Shown: positions 42,116-51,105, counted from the first letter of the stretch. The stretch is DNA of 54,204 nucleotides from Anaerocolumna jejuensis DSM 15929 (GCF_900142215.1 NZ_FRAC01000040.1:1-54204), one strand, 5' to 3'. Notes: generated by a model not told the origin, from the letters alone. Program-made: numbers and translations.

Positions 42116-43429
42116 CTATTTTGCTATTCTTCTTGCTTTGTAAGGCGTACGGTAATTGTATCTGGATATTTTAATGCCATCTCTTTCATTGCTGGCATTT
42201 ACCACCTGGCCATTGCCTATGTACATTGCAACATGATTAACGGATCCGCCGGAATTGGTGTAGAAAATCAAATCTCCTGGCTGTACGTTACTAACGCTGA
42301 CTTCATATCCTGCTCCTGCTGCCTGAGATCTGGAATCTCTGGGGATACTATATCCAAAGTGGGAATATACGGAATATACAAAACCGGAACAATCCGCTCC
42401 ATTCGTTAAGCTTGTCCCACCCCAAACATAGGGATTACCAACAAAATTCATTGCATAGCTTGCAATTGACTGGCCGCTTCCGCTTCCTGAACCGGAAGAA
42501 CTGGAATTTCCGGAAGAGCTATGGCTGCTGGAGTTGCTGCTGGAATTACTGCTACTGGAGTTACTGCTGCTGGAATTGCTTCTGCTTGAACTGCTGCTAC
42601 TGGAGCTTTGATGGGATTGCTCTCTGGATGCGGCCTGCTGTCTTGCTTCTTCACGTTCTTTTGCAAGGGCTTCCAGTCTTTCTGCTTCTGCCTTCTTCGC
42701 TTTTTTCTCTGCTGCTATTTTAGCCATTTCTTCCTTGATGGATATGGCATACTTGAACTTTACATCAATTTTTATGTAATCCTTGGATACGAATCCGCTC
42801 TCGCCTTCATCAATGACTATCTTGGCCCATTTATTAAATTCTTTTGATATGTAATAGGTTTCACCCTGAGGAACCATGGTCACTATGGTCTTGTCCGTTC
42901 CCGGTTTCTCTCTGACAAATAAGGTCTCTGTATCTATAGTAGCATATTTGTCGGCATATTCATCAACCAGCTTTTCCGCTTTTGAACCAATTGCTAAGAA
43001 GTCCGCATTGATGTATCCTTTTACTTTACCTGATTTAATCTTAACCCAATCGCCCTTCCTGGCAAGAATATCTGTTGCACAGCCCTTGTAGAGCTTACCT
43101 ACTATTTTACTGTCGGTATTGGGTGATTTTCGAATATTAACATAATTATCCGCTATGGAGATTCCAAGATTTGCATAGGGTGATTTTACTTTTTTCACTT
43201 CATTGCTGCTCGGCTCTTCCTTTTGTTTAGCATAGGAGTCAAGCAGCTTTTCCGCTTCTCCCTTATCTACCTCTGCAGTAGCCACATAGTAATTGTCAAG
43301 AGCGGGCATGATGCCTGCCAATCCATTGTCCGAGATACCCTCCGCCGCTTGAACCCTGACTCCCGCACCAAGGGATAATAACAGCGCAGCGGTACATAAA
43401 GATGCCTTAACAGCAGTACTTCTTAGCAT
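42116..43429 (-). CDS. Secreted SH3/NlpC-P60 peptidoglycan hydrolase
   Basis: This 437-residue exported protein begins with a signal peptide (about 1-28, ending VQA). Two bacterial SH3 domains follow (about 92-147 with VNIRKSPNTDSKIVG, and about 164-226 with LFVREKPGTDKTIV). Next come a charged coiled-coil segment (about 232-268), a Ser/Asn/Gly-rich linker (about 270-317) and a C-terminal NlpC/P60 domain. The catalytic Cys is in GADCSGFVY, the His in NHVAMYIGNG, and the third polar residue in VNASN. It cleaves stem peptides of the wall, probably at D-gamma-Glu bonds. It is transcribed alone from a consensus promoter. Confidence 0.92.
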   Translation of the reverse strand: MLRSTAVKASLCTAALLLSLGAGVRVQAAEGISDNGLAGIMPALDNYYVATAEVDKGEAEKLLDSYAKQKEEPSSNEVKKVKSPYANLGISIADNYVNIRKSPNTDSKIVGKLYKGCATDILARKGDWVKIKSGKVKGYINADFLAIGSKAEKLVDEYADKYATIDTETLFVREKPGTDKTIVTMVPQGETYYISKEFNKWAKIVIDEGESGFVSKDYIKIDVKFKYAISIKEEMAKIAAEKKAKKAEAERLEALAKEREEARQQAASREQSHQSSSSSSSSRSNSSSSNSSSSNSSSNSSSHSSSGNSSSSGSGSGSGQSIASYAMNFVGNPYVWGGTSLTNGADCSGFVYSVYSHFGYSIPRDSRSQAAGAGYEVSVSNVQPGDLIFYTNSGGSVNHVAMYIGNGQVVNASNERDGIKISRYNYRTPYKARRIAK

Positions 43430-43542
43430 TGACTTGTAACCTCCTTACGGTTTTATGCGAATGTAACAATTCGTTTAAATGTATATAATCATTAGTATAA
43501 TTCTTTTTTAAATGTTACAAAATTATTAAATATCATGAGGTT

Positions 43543-43571
43543 ATTATATCAAAGCATACTACTGCTGTCAA
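43543..43571 (-). promoter_or_regulatory. Consensus promoter of NlpC/P60 gene
   Basis: TTGACA (43571-43566) and TATAAT (43548-43543) are exactly 17 nt apart on the minus strand. The leader is about 107 nt. It contains GTAACA and, about 45 nt later, TGTTAC, an inverted pair that could be a regulator site or hairpin. Confidence 0.85.
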
Positions 43572-43657
43572 CGCATAATTTAATAAAATATATGGTTTAT
43601 TTAACCATTCTCTTAAAATCCGATAAAAAATATGAAATTATCTATTAATAGAAACCA

Positions 43658-44581
43658 TTATAAACTATTAAGGTACTTTTCTACTCCGGTAATCGCATTT
43701 GCGCCGTCGGAAGCCGCCGTAATAATTTGTCTTAATTCCTTTGTACGGATATCTCCTGCTGCAAATACTCCCGGAATATTGGTCTGGCAGGATTCATCCG
43801 CCTTAATATATCCACCGGAGGCCAGTTCCAGAGCTTCCTTATAAATCTCTGAACTGGGGTTGTATCCGACTGCTATGAAGATACCGTCAACAGCCAGCTC
43901 CGTCCCTTCATTGTTCTTAATATTCTTTACCTTAATCTTTTCAACAACTTCACCGCCCTGTATTTCCTCTACCACACTGTCCCAAATCACTTCCACATTC
44001 TCCATGGATAGAAGCTTGGTGGTATAGGTCTTAGCGGCCCTGAATTCATCTCTTCTATGGATAACGTAGACTTTTTTACAAAGCCTTGCTAAAAATATGG
44101 CATCTTCCACTGCAACGTCACCGCCGCCTACTACTGCTGTAATCTTATTTTTAAAGAAAGCTCCGTCACAGGTGGCGCAATAGGACACTCCCATACCAGC
44201 CAGCCTTTCTTCCCCTTCCACCATAAGCTTCCTGGGATTTGCCCCGGTTGCAATAATGGCTGTCTTTCCACGGTATTCCGTTCCGTCCTCCAGGGTTATG
44301 ACCTTTATTCCATCCTCTGTCCGAAAGCTTTTTACATCTCCTGTAATAAAGGGCAGATTCATCCTGTCACAGTGCTCCCTGAATTTGGTGGCAAGTTCAA
44401 AACCGCTGATTCCGGGGATTCCGGGATAATTGTCTACCTCATAAGTATTTATGATCTGTCCGCCGCTAATGGGCGCCTTCTCAATTACAATGGTATCAAG
44501 CTCCGCCCTTCCTGCATATAATGCTGCTGTTAATCCCGCCGGGCCGGATCCTATTATCATAACTTCATGTATCTTATCCAT
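43658..44581 (-). CDS. trxB: Thioredoxin reductase
   Basis: This 307-residue flavoenzyme has the FAD-binding GSGPAGLTAALYAGRAEL at about 12-29, the redox-active CATCDG at about 134-139, the NADPH-binding GGGDVAVEDAIFLA (about 152-165), and the C-terminal FAAGDIR segment. It reduces thioredoxin with NADPH. The length is typical. There is no trxA next to it. GGAGG precedes the ATG. It lies between the CPBP protease and the wall hydrolase without evident coupling. Confidence 0.95.
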   Translation of the reverse strand: MDKIHEVMIIGSGPAGLTAALYAGRAELDTIVIEKAPISGGQIINTYEVDNYPGIPGISGFELATKFREHCDRMNLPFITGDVKSFRTEDGIKVITLEDGTEYRGKTAIIATGANPRKLMVEGEERLAGMGVSYCATCDGAFFKNKITAVVGGGDVAVEDAIFLARLCKKVYVIHRRDEFRAAKTYTTKLLSMENVEVIWDSVVEEIQGGEVVEKIKVKNIKNNEGTELAVDGIFIAVGYNPSSEIYKEALELASGGYIKADESCQTNIPGVFAAGDIRTKELRQIITAASDGANAITGVEKYLNSL

Positions 44582-44706
44582 ATATTAATTCCTCCATTTC
44601 TTTTTTTAATACAATATAATCTTTGTACAATGCATGACATTTATTCCATTTCCGTCATACAAATTGTTTACAATCTAATTGTATTTATATTTTAACACAT
44701 TTTATG

Positions 44707-44748
44707 AAAAAGAAAAGCCCTAAGTGCATTTTGATTTGCACCTTGGGC
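44707..44748 (-). terminator. Intrinsic terminator of CPBP protease gene
   Basis: GCCCAAGGTGC and GCACTTAGGGC arms (11 bp, one mismatch) are followed on the minus strand by TTTTCTTTTT. It sits 10 nt after the stop codon. Confidence 0.88.
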
Positions 44749-44757
44749 ATTTATTTA

Positions 44758-45747
44758 CTAAAAGAAATTCCGTATGGTCTGGATTACTCCAAAAATGGCT
44801 GTTACAAAGCCTTCGTCCTTTTGTACTCCTCCGTCCATCCTTCCCAGGTATTCATTTGCCACCATAATAACAAGGCAGAGGATGATACCTATTACCAGGC
44901 TGGGCGTAATAAAATTTGTCTTTGTCTTCTTCTTAAATATTCCTTTTACATGCTCCCACCTGCCGGAATTGTCCGCCAGAACCCGGAATACGAAATAAGC
45001 AAGCATAGTGGATATAGCAGCTACCGGTAAAAGGGCAGAAAAGATATATCCCATACTTATTTGCTGTGTATATTCTGAAAGTGCATTGGCATCCGCTAAA
45101 CCGTTAGCCCCGCCAGAAAGGGTCAGGCTTAAAACGGAGGTGCTGTTTATAACAAAGTGTATTATCATGGTAGAAAGTATGGAATCCGTTGCTTCTATTA
45201 TAAATGCAAAGATCACACCCATTACGAAAGCATACGAGAACTGGTTAAAATTCTGATGAATAAGACCAAAGAGCAATCCGCTTAAAAAGATTCCTTTTAA
45301 GGGATTCGCCTTACGGTAGCTCTGAAAGAAAACTCCGCGGTAAACACTTTCTTCCATAATACAGGGAACCAGTCCTACCATGAGAAGGCTGACAATAAGG
45401 CCATTGCCTCCAATCAGGCTTCCGATTACCTGAGTGGTATCATTTCTTACAAAGAGCAGGGAAAAAGCGTTTATTAATCCCATAAGAGGCATAATTAGAA
45501 ACGCAAAGATTACTACGAGCACCACATTTCCGAAGCTGATTTTCCGAAAGCCGATGGCATCGGCAAGTCCCTTTTTCTGCCGGAATAAATAGATACCCGA
45601 AGGGATAATCAGTATAAGCTGCGAAATGATAAGGATATATAAATAGTTATCGCTTGCATGATACACCAGAGGATTTATAAATATCGCTGCAATGGTAACC
45701 AATACGGTAGCAAGAAAGACCCTGTTGACTGATTTTACCTGATTCAT
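44758..45747 (-). CDS. CPBP family intramembrane glutamic protease
   Basis: This 329-residue membrane protein has about eight helices. The CPBP/Abi motifs are all present: EESVYRG (about 132-138, the catalytic Glu pair and Arg), FGLIHQNFNQF (about 160-170) and HFVINSTSVL (about 196-205). These are Rce1-like intramembrane peptidases; substrates in bacteria are mostly unknown, with roles in bacteriocin immunity and peptide processing. It ends the ridA-methyltransferase-CPBP run and has its own terminator. AGGAG precedes the ATG. Confidence 0.88.
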   Translation of the reverse strand: MNQVKSVNRVFLATVLVTIAAIFINPLVYHASDNYLYILIISQLILIIPSGIYLFRQKKGLADAIGFRKISFGNVVLVVIFAFLIMPLMGLINAFSLLFVRNDTTQVIGSLIGGNGLIVSLLMVGLVPCIMEESVYRGVFFQSYRKANPLKGIFLSGLLFGLIHQNFNQFSYAFVMGVIFAFIIEATDSILSTMIIHFVINSTSVLSLTLSGGANGLADANALSEYTQQISMGYIFSALLPVAAISTMLAYFVFRVLADNSGRWEHVKGIFKKKTKTNFITPSLVIGIILCLVIMVANEYLGRMDGGVQKDEGFVTAIFGVIQTIRNFF

Positions 45748-45751
45748 ATAT

Positions 45752-46360
45752 CTACTCCTGTTTCTCTTCGCCCTTTTTTACTAAAACATGCAGCCATTCA
45801 TCAAGGCTTGCTTCCCCTAAATCATCCGTGCTTTTCCAAATATCAAGAAGCTCAAGTTCCTCGTATCCGGACAGAAGCTCCTTCATGGCCTTTGTTTTAA
45901 AATCCTTAAAATATCTTCCGTTGCGGTACCCTGTAAAATCCCCATGACCAAAGGACATATACAAAATACCCTGAGGCTTTAATGACTTTATGACCTTTTT
46001 AAATATTTCGTCAAATTCATCCGGAAGGATATGTAGCAGGGATGCATTGGCCCATATGCCGTCAAAAACTTCATCAAAATCCAGCTCTTCAAACTGCATG
46101 CAGAGCACATCCTGTCCTATATGGATAGATGCCAGTTCGCAAAGCTCCTCCGCTCCGTCAACAGCAGTCACGTCAAAGCCCCGCTGGATAAACTCAAGGC
46201 TGTCCCTGCCGGAGCCGCAGCCCAGGTCCAATATGGCACTGCCCTCCGTAAGAGCAGCTAAAAACTTCTCCCTGTTTTCTTCCGTATTACTATTAACAGT
46301 ATTCTCAAAATATAGGTTTGCATTCTTATTATAATAATCTATCGAGTCCAAAAAATCCAT
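45752..46360 (-). CDS. Class I SAM-dependent methyltransferase
   Basis: This 202-residue protein has motif I ILDLGCGSGRDSLEF at about 41-55, an acidic end of strand 2 (AVDGAEELCE, about 66-75), and DGIWANASLLHI (about 99-110). The fold is Rossmann-type and complete. The small size and SFGHGDF segment resemble TehB/UbiE-like small-molecule methyltransferases, but the substrate is unknown. The stop is 4 nt from the CPBP gene start, so the two are co-transcribed. Confidence 0.85.
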   Translation of the reverse strand: MDFLDSIDYYNKNANLYFENTVNSNTEENREKFLAALTEGSAILDLGCGSGRDSLEFIQRGFDVTAVDGAEELCELASIHIGQDVLCMQFEELDFDEVFDGIWANASLLHILPDEFDEIFKKVIKSLKPQGILYMSFGHGDFTGYRNGRYFKDFKTKAMKELLSGYEELELLDIWKSTDDLGEASLDEWLHVLVKKGEEKQE

Positions 46361-46384
46361 CCTTTCAGTATAACCCCAATGTGC

Positions 46385-46762
46385 TTATATATAAGCTACT
46401 GCTTCTACTTCAATCAGCACATCCTTTGGAAGCCTGGCGACCTCCACACAGGAACGGGCCGGGAAATTGTCTGTGAAGAAAGAAGCATATACTTCATTAA
46501 CTAACGGGAAGTCCTCCATATTCTTGATAAATACAGTGGTTTTCACAACCTTGCCAAGGTCGGAGCCGCTGTCCTTTAAAAGAGCTTCCAGACTTTGCAG
46601 CACTCTCTTCGTCTGTACTTTAATATCTCCGTTAACCACGGTACCATTCACCGGATCAATGGGAATTACACCAGAGGTATAGACCATGTCATTTAGGACA
46701 ACTGCCTGTGAATAAGGCCCAATTGCTGCTGGTGCATTGGATGTGCTGATTATTTTCTTCAT
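46385..46762 (-). CDS. RidA family enamine/imine deaminase
   Basis: This 125-residue RidA/YjgF protein is full length: APAAIGPYSQAV (about 9-20), YTSGVIPIDP, and the C-terminal FPARSCVEVARLPKDVLIEVEAVAYI block (about 100-125) with the conserved Arg of PARSCVEVARLP. RidA hydrolyses reactive 2-aminoacrylate and related imines released by PLP enzymes. The ATG at 46762 follows GGAGGGTATATCA; the longer ORF is not supported. It is first in a short operon with the methyltransferase and CPBP genes. Confidence 0.93.
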   Translation of the reverse strand: MKKIISTSNAPAAIGPYSQAVVLNDMVYTSGVIPIDPVNGTVVNGDIKVQTKRVLQSLEALLKDSGSDLGKVVKTTVFIKNMEDFPLVNEVYASFFTDNFPARSCVEVARLPKDVLIEVEAVAYI

Positions 46763-47037
46763 TGATATACCCTCCGTTTTATTCATTATTAAGAACCATT
46801 ATATACTATATAAAAAGTATTTTCACTACTTTTTATAAAAATAGCATATTTTCCATATTTTTATATGGTATAGAAACCTGAAAGAACTTGTATCATAATA
46901 GAAAAAGATATGGTACAATAAGGTATATGTGTAAATGTAATTGTTGAGGCACCTTATGGCTCATCTGCAAGGCAGCCGGCTATTTATCATCACATACCAT
47001 CCTACACTTAATATGGGAAAACTGAAAAGAGGTTATT
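46763..47037. other. Divergent intergenic region ridA/thioesterase
   Basis: The region is AT-rich and must contain promoters both ways. TACAAT at about 46914-46919 is a possible plus-strand -10, but no -35 at proper spacing is convincing. No RNA gene or repeat is recognised. Confidence 0.35.
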
Positions 47038-47742
47038 ATGTACAGTTTTAACAGCAGAGTACGATACAGTGAGGTCTGTACCAACAAAGAATTGGATTTT
47101 TACTCTATTATAAATTATTTCCAGGATTGCAGTATCTTTCATTCGGAGGATATCGGAGTCGGCCTTGATTACCTGGAGGAGCATCACCGTGTATGGCTTA
47201 TGAATGCCTGGCAGATCAAGATAAACCGCTTCCCTGTTTTTGGGGAGGATATCACCGTCTCTACCTGGGCCTATGATTTTAAAACCTTTTACGGCTACCG
47301 GAATTTTATGATCGAAGATGCCGGAAAGCAGGTCTTAGCCGTGGCTAACTCCGTATGGGTGTATATGGATACCCTGAACAACTGCCCGGCTAAAATTGAG
47401 GAAGGCGTGGCAAGGGCCTATAAAACAGAGGAAGCCTATCCCATGGAATATGCCCCCCGGAAGATTCTTCTTCCAAAGGAGTTTTCCGATGCTCCTGCCT
47501 TTGCCGTTCAACGCAGGAATCTGGATACCAATAATCACGTAAACAACGGAGAATACATCCGGATGGCAGAGGAATACCTGCCCGATGGCTTTAATGCCGC
47601 CCAGATGAGGGCAGAATACCGGAAGTCCGCTTTACTTGGGGATGAAATTATCCCGCGTATCCATCAGGATGAAAATACTTTTATGGTCGTACTTTCCGAC
47701 ACCGACCAGAAACCATATACCATTATAGAATACACCTTATAG
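47038..47742 (+). CDS. Acyl-ACP thioesterase
   Basis: This 234-residue double-hotdog protein of the acyl-ACP thioesterase family (PF01643) opens with FNSRVRYSEVCTNKELDFYSIINYFQDC (about 4-31). It carries the catalytic-region motif RRNLDTNNHVNNGEYI at about 160-175, including the conserved Asp, Asn and His. It releases fatty acids from acyl carrier protein. It has AAAAGAGG before the ATG and is followed after 8 nt by cvfB, in a plus-strand pair that runs against the surrounding genes. Confidence 0.9.
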   Translation: MYSFNSRVRYSEVCTNKELDFYSIINYFQDCSIFHSEDIGVGLDYLEEHHRVWLMNAWQIKINRFPVFGEDITVSTWAYDFKTFYGYRNFMIEDAGKQVLAVANSVWVYMDTLNNCPAKIEEGVARAYKTEEAYPMEYAPRKILLPKEFSDAPAFAVQRRNLDTNNHVNNGEYIRMAEEYLPDGFNAAQMRAEYRKSALLGDEIIPRIHQDENTFMVVLSDTDQKPYTIIEYTL

Positions 47743-47750
47743 GAGGTCTT

Positions 47751-48590
47751 ATGATAAAGCTAGGTGAACAACAGGAACTTGAAATGGTAAAAAGCACGGA
47801 TTTCGGTATTTACCTGAAGGAGGCAGCCTCCTCCTCGGAAGAACGTATACTTCTTCCCAAGGCACAGGTGCCGCAAAATATAAAACCCGGAGATACTCTG
47901 ACCGTCTTTGTATATAAGGATTCCGATGACCGGCCTATTGCCACTACCCTGACTCCCCAGATTTCCTTGGGCAAGGTAGCCCTTTTACAGGTCAAAGAGG
48001 TTACAACCATCGGAGCTTTCCTTGACTGGGGCCTTGCAAAGGACCTTCTGCTTCCCTTTAAGGAGCAGACAGAGCGTGTCCATACAGGAGAGCACGTCCT
48101 TGCTGCCCTCTACATTGATAAGAGCACCAGGCTGTGCGCTACTATGAAAATATATGATTATCTGCAGCTGGATTCCCCTTACAAAAAGGGAGATAAGGTT
48201 ATAGGCACCGTATATGAGGTCATCAAAAACTTTGGAGCCTTCGTGGCAGTGGACAATTGCTATAGCGCACTTATTCCCGAAAAGGAATTAAAAAGGATTT
48301 TAAAGGCAGGTGACAGCGTCGAAGCCAGAGTAACCTCTGTAAAGGAAGACGGCAAGCTGGACTTAAGCCTTCAGGAAAAGATTCCAATCCAGATTGATAC
48401 GGATGCCGATATGGTATTCCGGTTGTTAGAAGAAGCCGGCGGCTTCCTTCCCTATCACGACAAAACAGAGCCTTCCCTTATTGCCGAGAAATTCAGTTTA
48501 AGTAAAAATGCTTATAAAAGAGCTATCGGAAGACTTATGAAGGAAGAAAAAATCCGCATTACAGCTGAAGGAATTGAAGAAATCAAATAA
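47751..48590 (+). CDS. CvfB-like S1 RNA-binding protein
   Basis: This 279-residue protein has three S1-like domains (about 1-65, 70-135 and 142-208, the last with GTVYEVIKNFGAFVAVDNCYSALI) and a C-terminal winged helix (about 215-279, LSKNAYKRAIGRLMKEEKIRIT). This is the layout of CvfB (conserved virulence factor B), an RNA-binding regulator first studied in Staphylococcus aureus. Its targets here are unknown. AGGAGGTCTT precedes the ATG. It shares a transcript with the thioesterase and ends at a shared terminator. Confidence 0.88.
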   Translation: MIKLGEQQELEMVKSTDFGIYLKEAASSSEERILLPKAQVPQNIKPGDTLTVFVYKDSDDRPIATTLTPQISLGKVALLQVKEVTTIGAFLDWGLAKDLLLPFKEQTERVHTGEHVLAALYIDKSTRLCATMKIYDYLQLDSPYKKGDKVIGTVYEVIKNFGAFVAVDNCYSALIPEKELKRILKAGDSVEARVTSVKEDGKLDLSLQEKIPIQIDTDADMVFRLLEEAGGFLPYHDKTEPSLIAEKFSLSKNAYKRAIGRLMKEEKIRITAEGIEEIK

Positions 48591-48638
48591 TTTGAGCCTT
48601 GATTCAGATGTCAGAATAGCATGTTGCAATAAAAAGGT

Positions 48639-48697
48639 ACTGCCATAAATATACGGATATATCATTAGAAGCACAGAAATCCGGTATTTATGGCAGT
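48639..48697. terminator. Bidirectional terminator between cvfB and yvyF-like gene
   Basis: Arms of 19-20 nt, beginning ACTGCCATAAATA and ending TATTTATGGCAGT, pair with one mismatch/bulge. T-rich tracts follow on both strands (TTTTATAATATC on plus; CTTTTT on minus). The flanking genes are convergent. Confidence 0.8.
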
Positions 48698-48713
48698 TTT
48701 ATAATATCTTTCT

Positions 48714-49148
48714 TTAGGGCGTTCCTTTTCCCTTATTCGTATTACGGTTCTGTAAAAACCGCATCTTGGTGGACTCTTCCTTGAACTCCCTCTTTTTTTC
48801 CTCAGGAATCTGTTCATATAAGCTACCGAAATGGCTGGACAATTTATCCTTGCAGTTCTTGCAAAAACGTCCTGTTCTGATAGCTGCTCCGCACATTTCG
48901 CATTCCAGTGAAACCATGGAATCCTCCGTAAAGGAAAGTCTTTCCTCTCTGATCCATTTATGTATCTGCATGGTCGTAACATCATTTGTCTCTGCAACCT
49001 CTTGTACTCCCGCCTTGGGATGGTTATAGATATATTCCTTCACCTGGTCAAATTTATCATCCAGGGCTTTCATGCAGGCAGGGCATAAAGACGGCCCCCC
49101 TATATAATTAAATAATCTACCGCAGCTCTTACAGTTTCTAACATCCAT
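48714..49148 (-). CDS. YvyF-like flagellar operon protein
   Basis: This 144-residue protein has an N-terminal zinc ribbon (CKSCGRLFNYIGG followed by CPAC, about 6-25), a central helix-turn-helix-like segment (VQEVAETNDVTTMQIHKWIREERL, about 48-71), and a second zinc-binding motif (CEMCG...CKNC, about 83-99). This matches the Firmicutes flagellar operon protein YvyF (TIGR03826 type), commonly found beside comF and flagellar genes. Its role may be regulatory but is not established. The gene sits downstream of comFC, separated from it by a tandem palindromic repeat array. AAAGAGG precedes the ATG. Confidence 0.85.
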   Translation of the reverse strand: MDVRNCKSCGRLFNYIGGPSLCPACMKALDDKFDQVKEYIYNHPKAGVQEVAETNDVTTMQIHKWIREERLSFTEDSMVSLECEMCGAAIRTGRFCKNCKDKLSSHFGSLYEQIPEEKKREFKEESTKMRFLQNRNTNKGKGTP

Positions 49149-49171
49149 GTTAACCTCTTTCCTGCATCAAC

Positions 49172-49420
49172 CAGCTTGCCTGCAAGCTGATTATTGCGAA
49201 AATTAATAGTTTAAAAAATTTTTTCACACTAGCACGATGCACATCACAAGCTTGCTTGTGATACTGCTTAAATGGGGTGTGAAATGTCTTTTTATTTCAC
49301 ACCAGCTCCCATGCATATCACAAGCTTGCTTGTGATACTGCTTAAATATGGGGTGCGAAATATCTTTTTATTTCGCACCAGCTCCCACGCATATCACAAG
49401 CTTGCTTGTTGATACTGCAT
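49172..49420. repeat. Tandem array of palindromic repeat modules
   Basis: Three copies of the ATCACAAGCTTGCTTGTGAT module lie at about 49237, 49311 and 49387 (periods 74 and 76 nt). They alternate with hairpins GGTGTGAAAT/ATTTCACACC and GGTGCGAAAT/ATTTCGCACC. In those two hairpins both arms changed together (T-A to C-G), so base pairing was preserved. A further palindrome CAGCTTGC-CT-GCAAGCTG begins at 49172. The array lies between comFC and the yvyF-like gene. Confidence 0.85.
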
Positions 49421-49466
49421 AGACAACAGGTATAAAAACATAAAGCATTTTTCAAACTACTCCTCT

Positions 49467-50189
49467 TTAGTAACCTTTGCCTATACATATACTGGCAAAA
49501 TAAACTTCTTCTATACCATTTAATTTGAGCGTCCTGGCACATGCTTCTATGGTGCTTCCCGTGGTATAGATATCATCCACTAACAGCACCCTTTGAAGTG
49601 ATTTATTAAATTTAAGCCGCTCTTTATGAGAAAAGGCAAATGCCTCTGAGATATTACGGAAACGTTCCTTATCGCTTAACTGCTTTTGGGGAAGGGTATC
49701 CTTTTCCCTGACAAGCAGTTCTGATAACACCGGTATATTAAGTTTATCTCCCAGCTTGCAGGCCAGAATTTCAGCCTGGTTATAACCTCTTGTTAGTCTC
49801 TTGTTCTTATGAATAGGCACTGGCACTAATGCGTCCGGTGAAATATCTTCTATCTCTTTTTGATACTTCTTTATCAGCTCTTCCACAAAAAAGTCGGCAT
49901 ATTCCTGTCTGCCCTTGTTTTTAAAGGCTGCCATGGTTCTTTTCATATCTTCGTTATAAAGCCATAAGGCAAAGCCTCTTTCAAAGTAATGCTTCCGCCT
50001 TTCGCAGTCATAGCAGTATTCCCTTGTTTCCTGCTCTATAGGCTTACCGCACCTCTTGCATTTAGGCTCCTCCACAGGTATGAGCTTTTTTCTGCATTCC
50101 GTACAGGAGAGTTCGCCTCTTTTGTCTACGATCTCAGAGCATATGGGACATCTTCTCGGATATAGGATATCAAGTAGTGCTTCAAACAT
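49467..50189 (-). CDS. comFC: ComFC-like phosphoribosyltransferase domain protein
   Basis: This 240-residue ComF family protein has N-terminal double zinc-finger motifs (CPICSEIVDKRGELSCTEC and CKRCGKPIEQETREYCYDC, about 15-64) and a phosphoribosyltransferase domain ending in the PRPP loop VLLVDDIYTTGST (about 206-218). In naturally competent bacteria ComFC is needed for DNA uptake; in others it may act in DNA processing. No other competence gene is in the window apart from the linked recD2. It ends about 320 nt from the yvyF-like gene because of the repeat array. The start is 11 nt from the nucleotidyltransferase stop. Confidence 0.9.
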   Translation of the reverse strand: MFEALLDILYPRRCPICSEIVDKRGELSCTECRKKLIPVEEPKCKRCGKPIEQETREYCYDCERRKHYFERGFALWLYNEDMKRTMAAFKNKGRQEYADFFVEELIKKYQKEIEDISPDALVPVPIHKNKRLTRGYNQAEILACKLGDKLNIPVLSELLVREKDTLPQKQLSDKERFRNISEAFAFSHKERLKFNKSLQRVLLVDDIYTTGSTIEACARTLKLNGIEEVYFASICIGKGY

Positions 50190-50199
50190 GCGCTGCCCC

Positions 50200-51105
50200 T
50201 TAAAATAATTTCTCCGGGTATATTCCCTTCTTTACCAGTTCTCTTATGGAATCCATTACCACGGGCTTGTCTTCCTTATACGTTACACCAAACCATTTAT
50301 CATTGGTGCTGAGTACTTTGACAGAAGCCTCTCCCTTCTTTATCAGCCTTCCCACTTCTTCCGGTAAAAGGTACTCTGTCTTTAATTCTTTTCCCTCCGT
50401 CTTTAAGAAGCTGACAAAGCCTGTTTCCAGCTTCGGAAGCAGTCCGGGCATAAAGCCCCACATATTCATGGATACGGGACTGCTTAAATCAATAAGAGTC
50501 TCTTCTCCTTCTTTTTCACCGGATACTGCGCTCTCACCCTTCTTCTGGATGGATTTGGTTTCTTTGATATCTACAAGATATCCTTCTTGATCAACCTGGC
50601 ATACTCCTCTTGTTACTGTTCCGTTTTCACTTAAGGTATTGCCAAGAACGAAGCCTGCCATGCAGTAGTCAGTGCTTTTCTCATCGGCTTTGGTCAGATA
50701 GTCATGAACCTTGACAAATGCTTCGCTTCCATAATAATCATCTGCATTGATAACAGCAAAGGGCTCCTTTATAATATTCTTGCAGCAAAGGACAGCTTGT
50801 CCTGTTCCCCAGGGCTTTGTCCTTCCTTCCGGTACAGTGAAGCCTTCCGGCAGATCTGTCATTTCCTGAAAGGCGTACTCCACTTCAATTATCCTGGATA
50901 TGCGGTCTCCGATTACTTCCTTGAAATCCTTCTCCAAATCTTTTCTGATAATAAATATGATTTTATTAAAGCCTGCCTTAATTGCATCATAGATGGAATA
51001 ATCCATAATTATCTCGCCGCTTACACCCACCGGCTCAAGCTGCTTGATTCCACCATATCTGCTGCCAAGGCCGGCTGCCATAATGACTAAGGTTGTTTTT
51101 TCCAT
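50200..51105 (-). CDS. Sugar-phosphate nucleotidyltransferase
   Basis: This 301-residue enzyme has the nucleotidyltransferase signature MAAGLGSRYGGIKQLEPVG at about 8-26, and a metal-binding NADDYYG at about 119-125. It belongs to the broad NTP-transferase family that makes nucleotide sugars. The sugar cannot be assigned. The ATG at 51105 follows TTGGAGGAAATT; the longer ORF opens with the TTG of that site. A contribution to EPS precursors is possible but unsupported by linkage; it lies between recD2 and comFC. Confidence 0.82.
   Translation of the reverse strand: MEKTTLVIMAAGLGSRYGGIKQLEPVGVSGEIIMDYSIYDAIKAGFNKIIFIIRKDLEKDFKEVIGDRISRIIEVEYAFQEMTDLPEGFTVPEGRTKPWGTGQAVLCCKNIIKEPFAVINADDYYGSEAFVKVHDYLTKADEKSTDYCMAGFVLGNTLSENGTVTRGVCQVDQEGYLVDIKETKSIQKKGESAVSGEKEGEETLIDLSSPVSMNMWGFMPGLLPKLETGFVSFLKTEGKELKTEYLLPEEVGRLIKKGEASVKVLSTNDKWFGVTYKEDKPVVMDSIRELVKKGIYPEKLF

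Noticed and set aside
42412..42723. Antisense ORFs across the Ser-rich linker of the NlpC/P60 gene
   Set aside because: Low-complexity Trp/Cys or Ala/Pro translations without start signals; they are shadows of the repetitive linker.
49172..49420. CRISPR array
   Set aside because: Repeats are palindromic modules of about 75-nt period with structured, related spacers; no cas genes are nearby and spacers are not unique.
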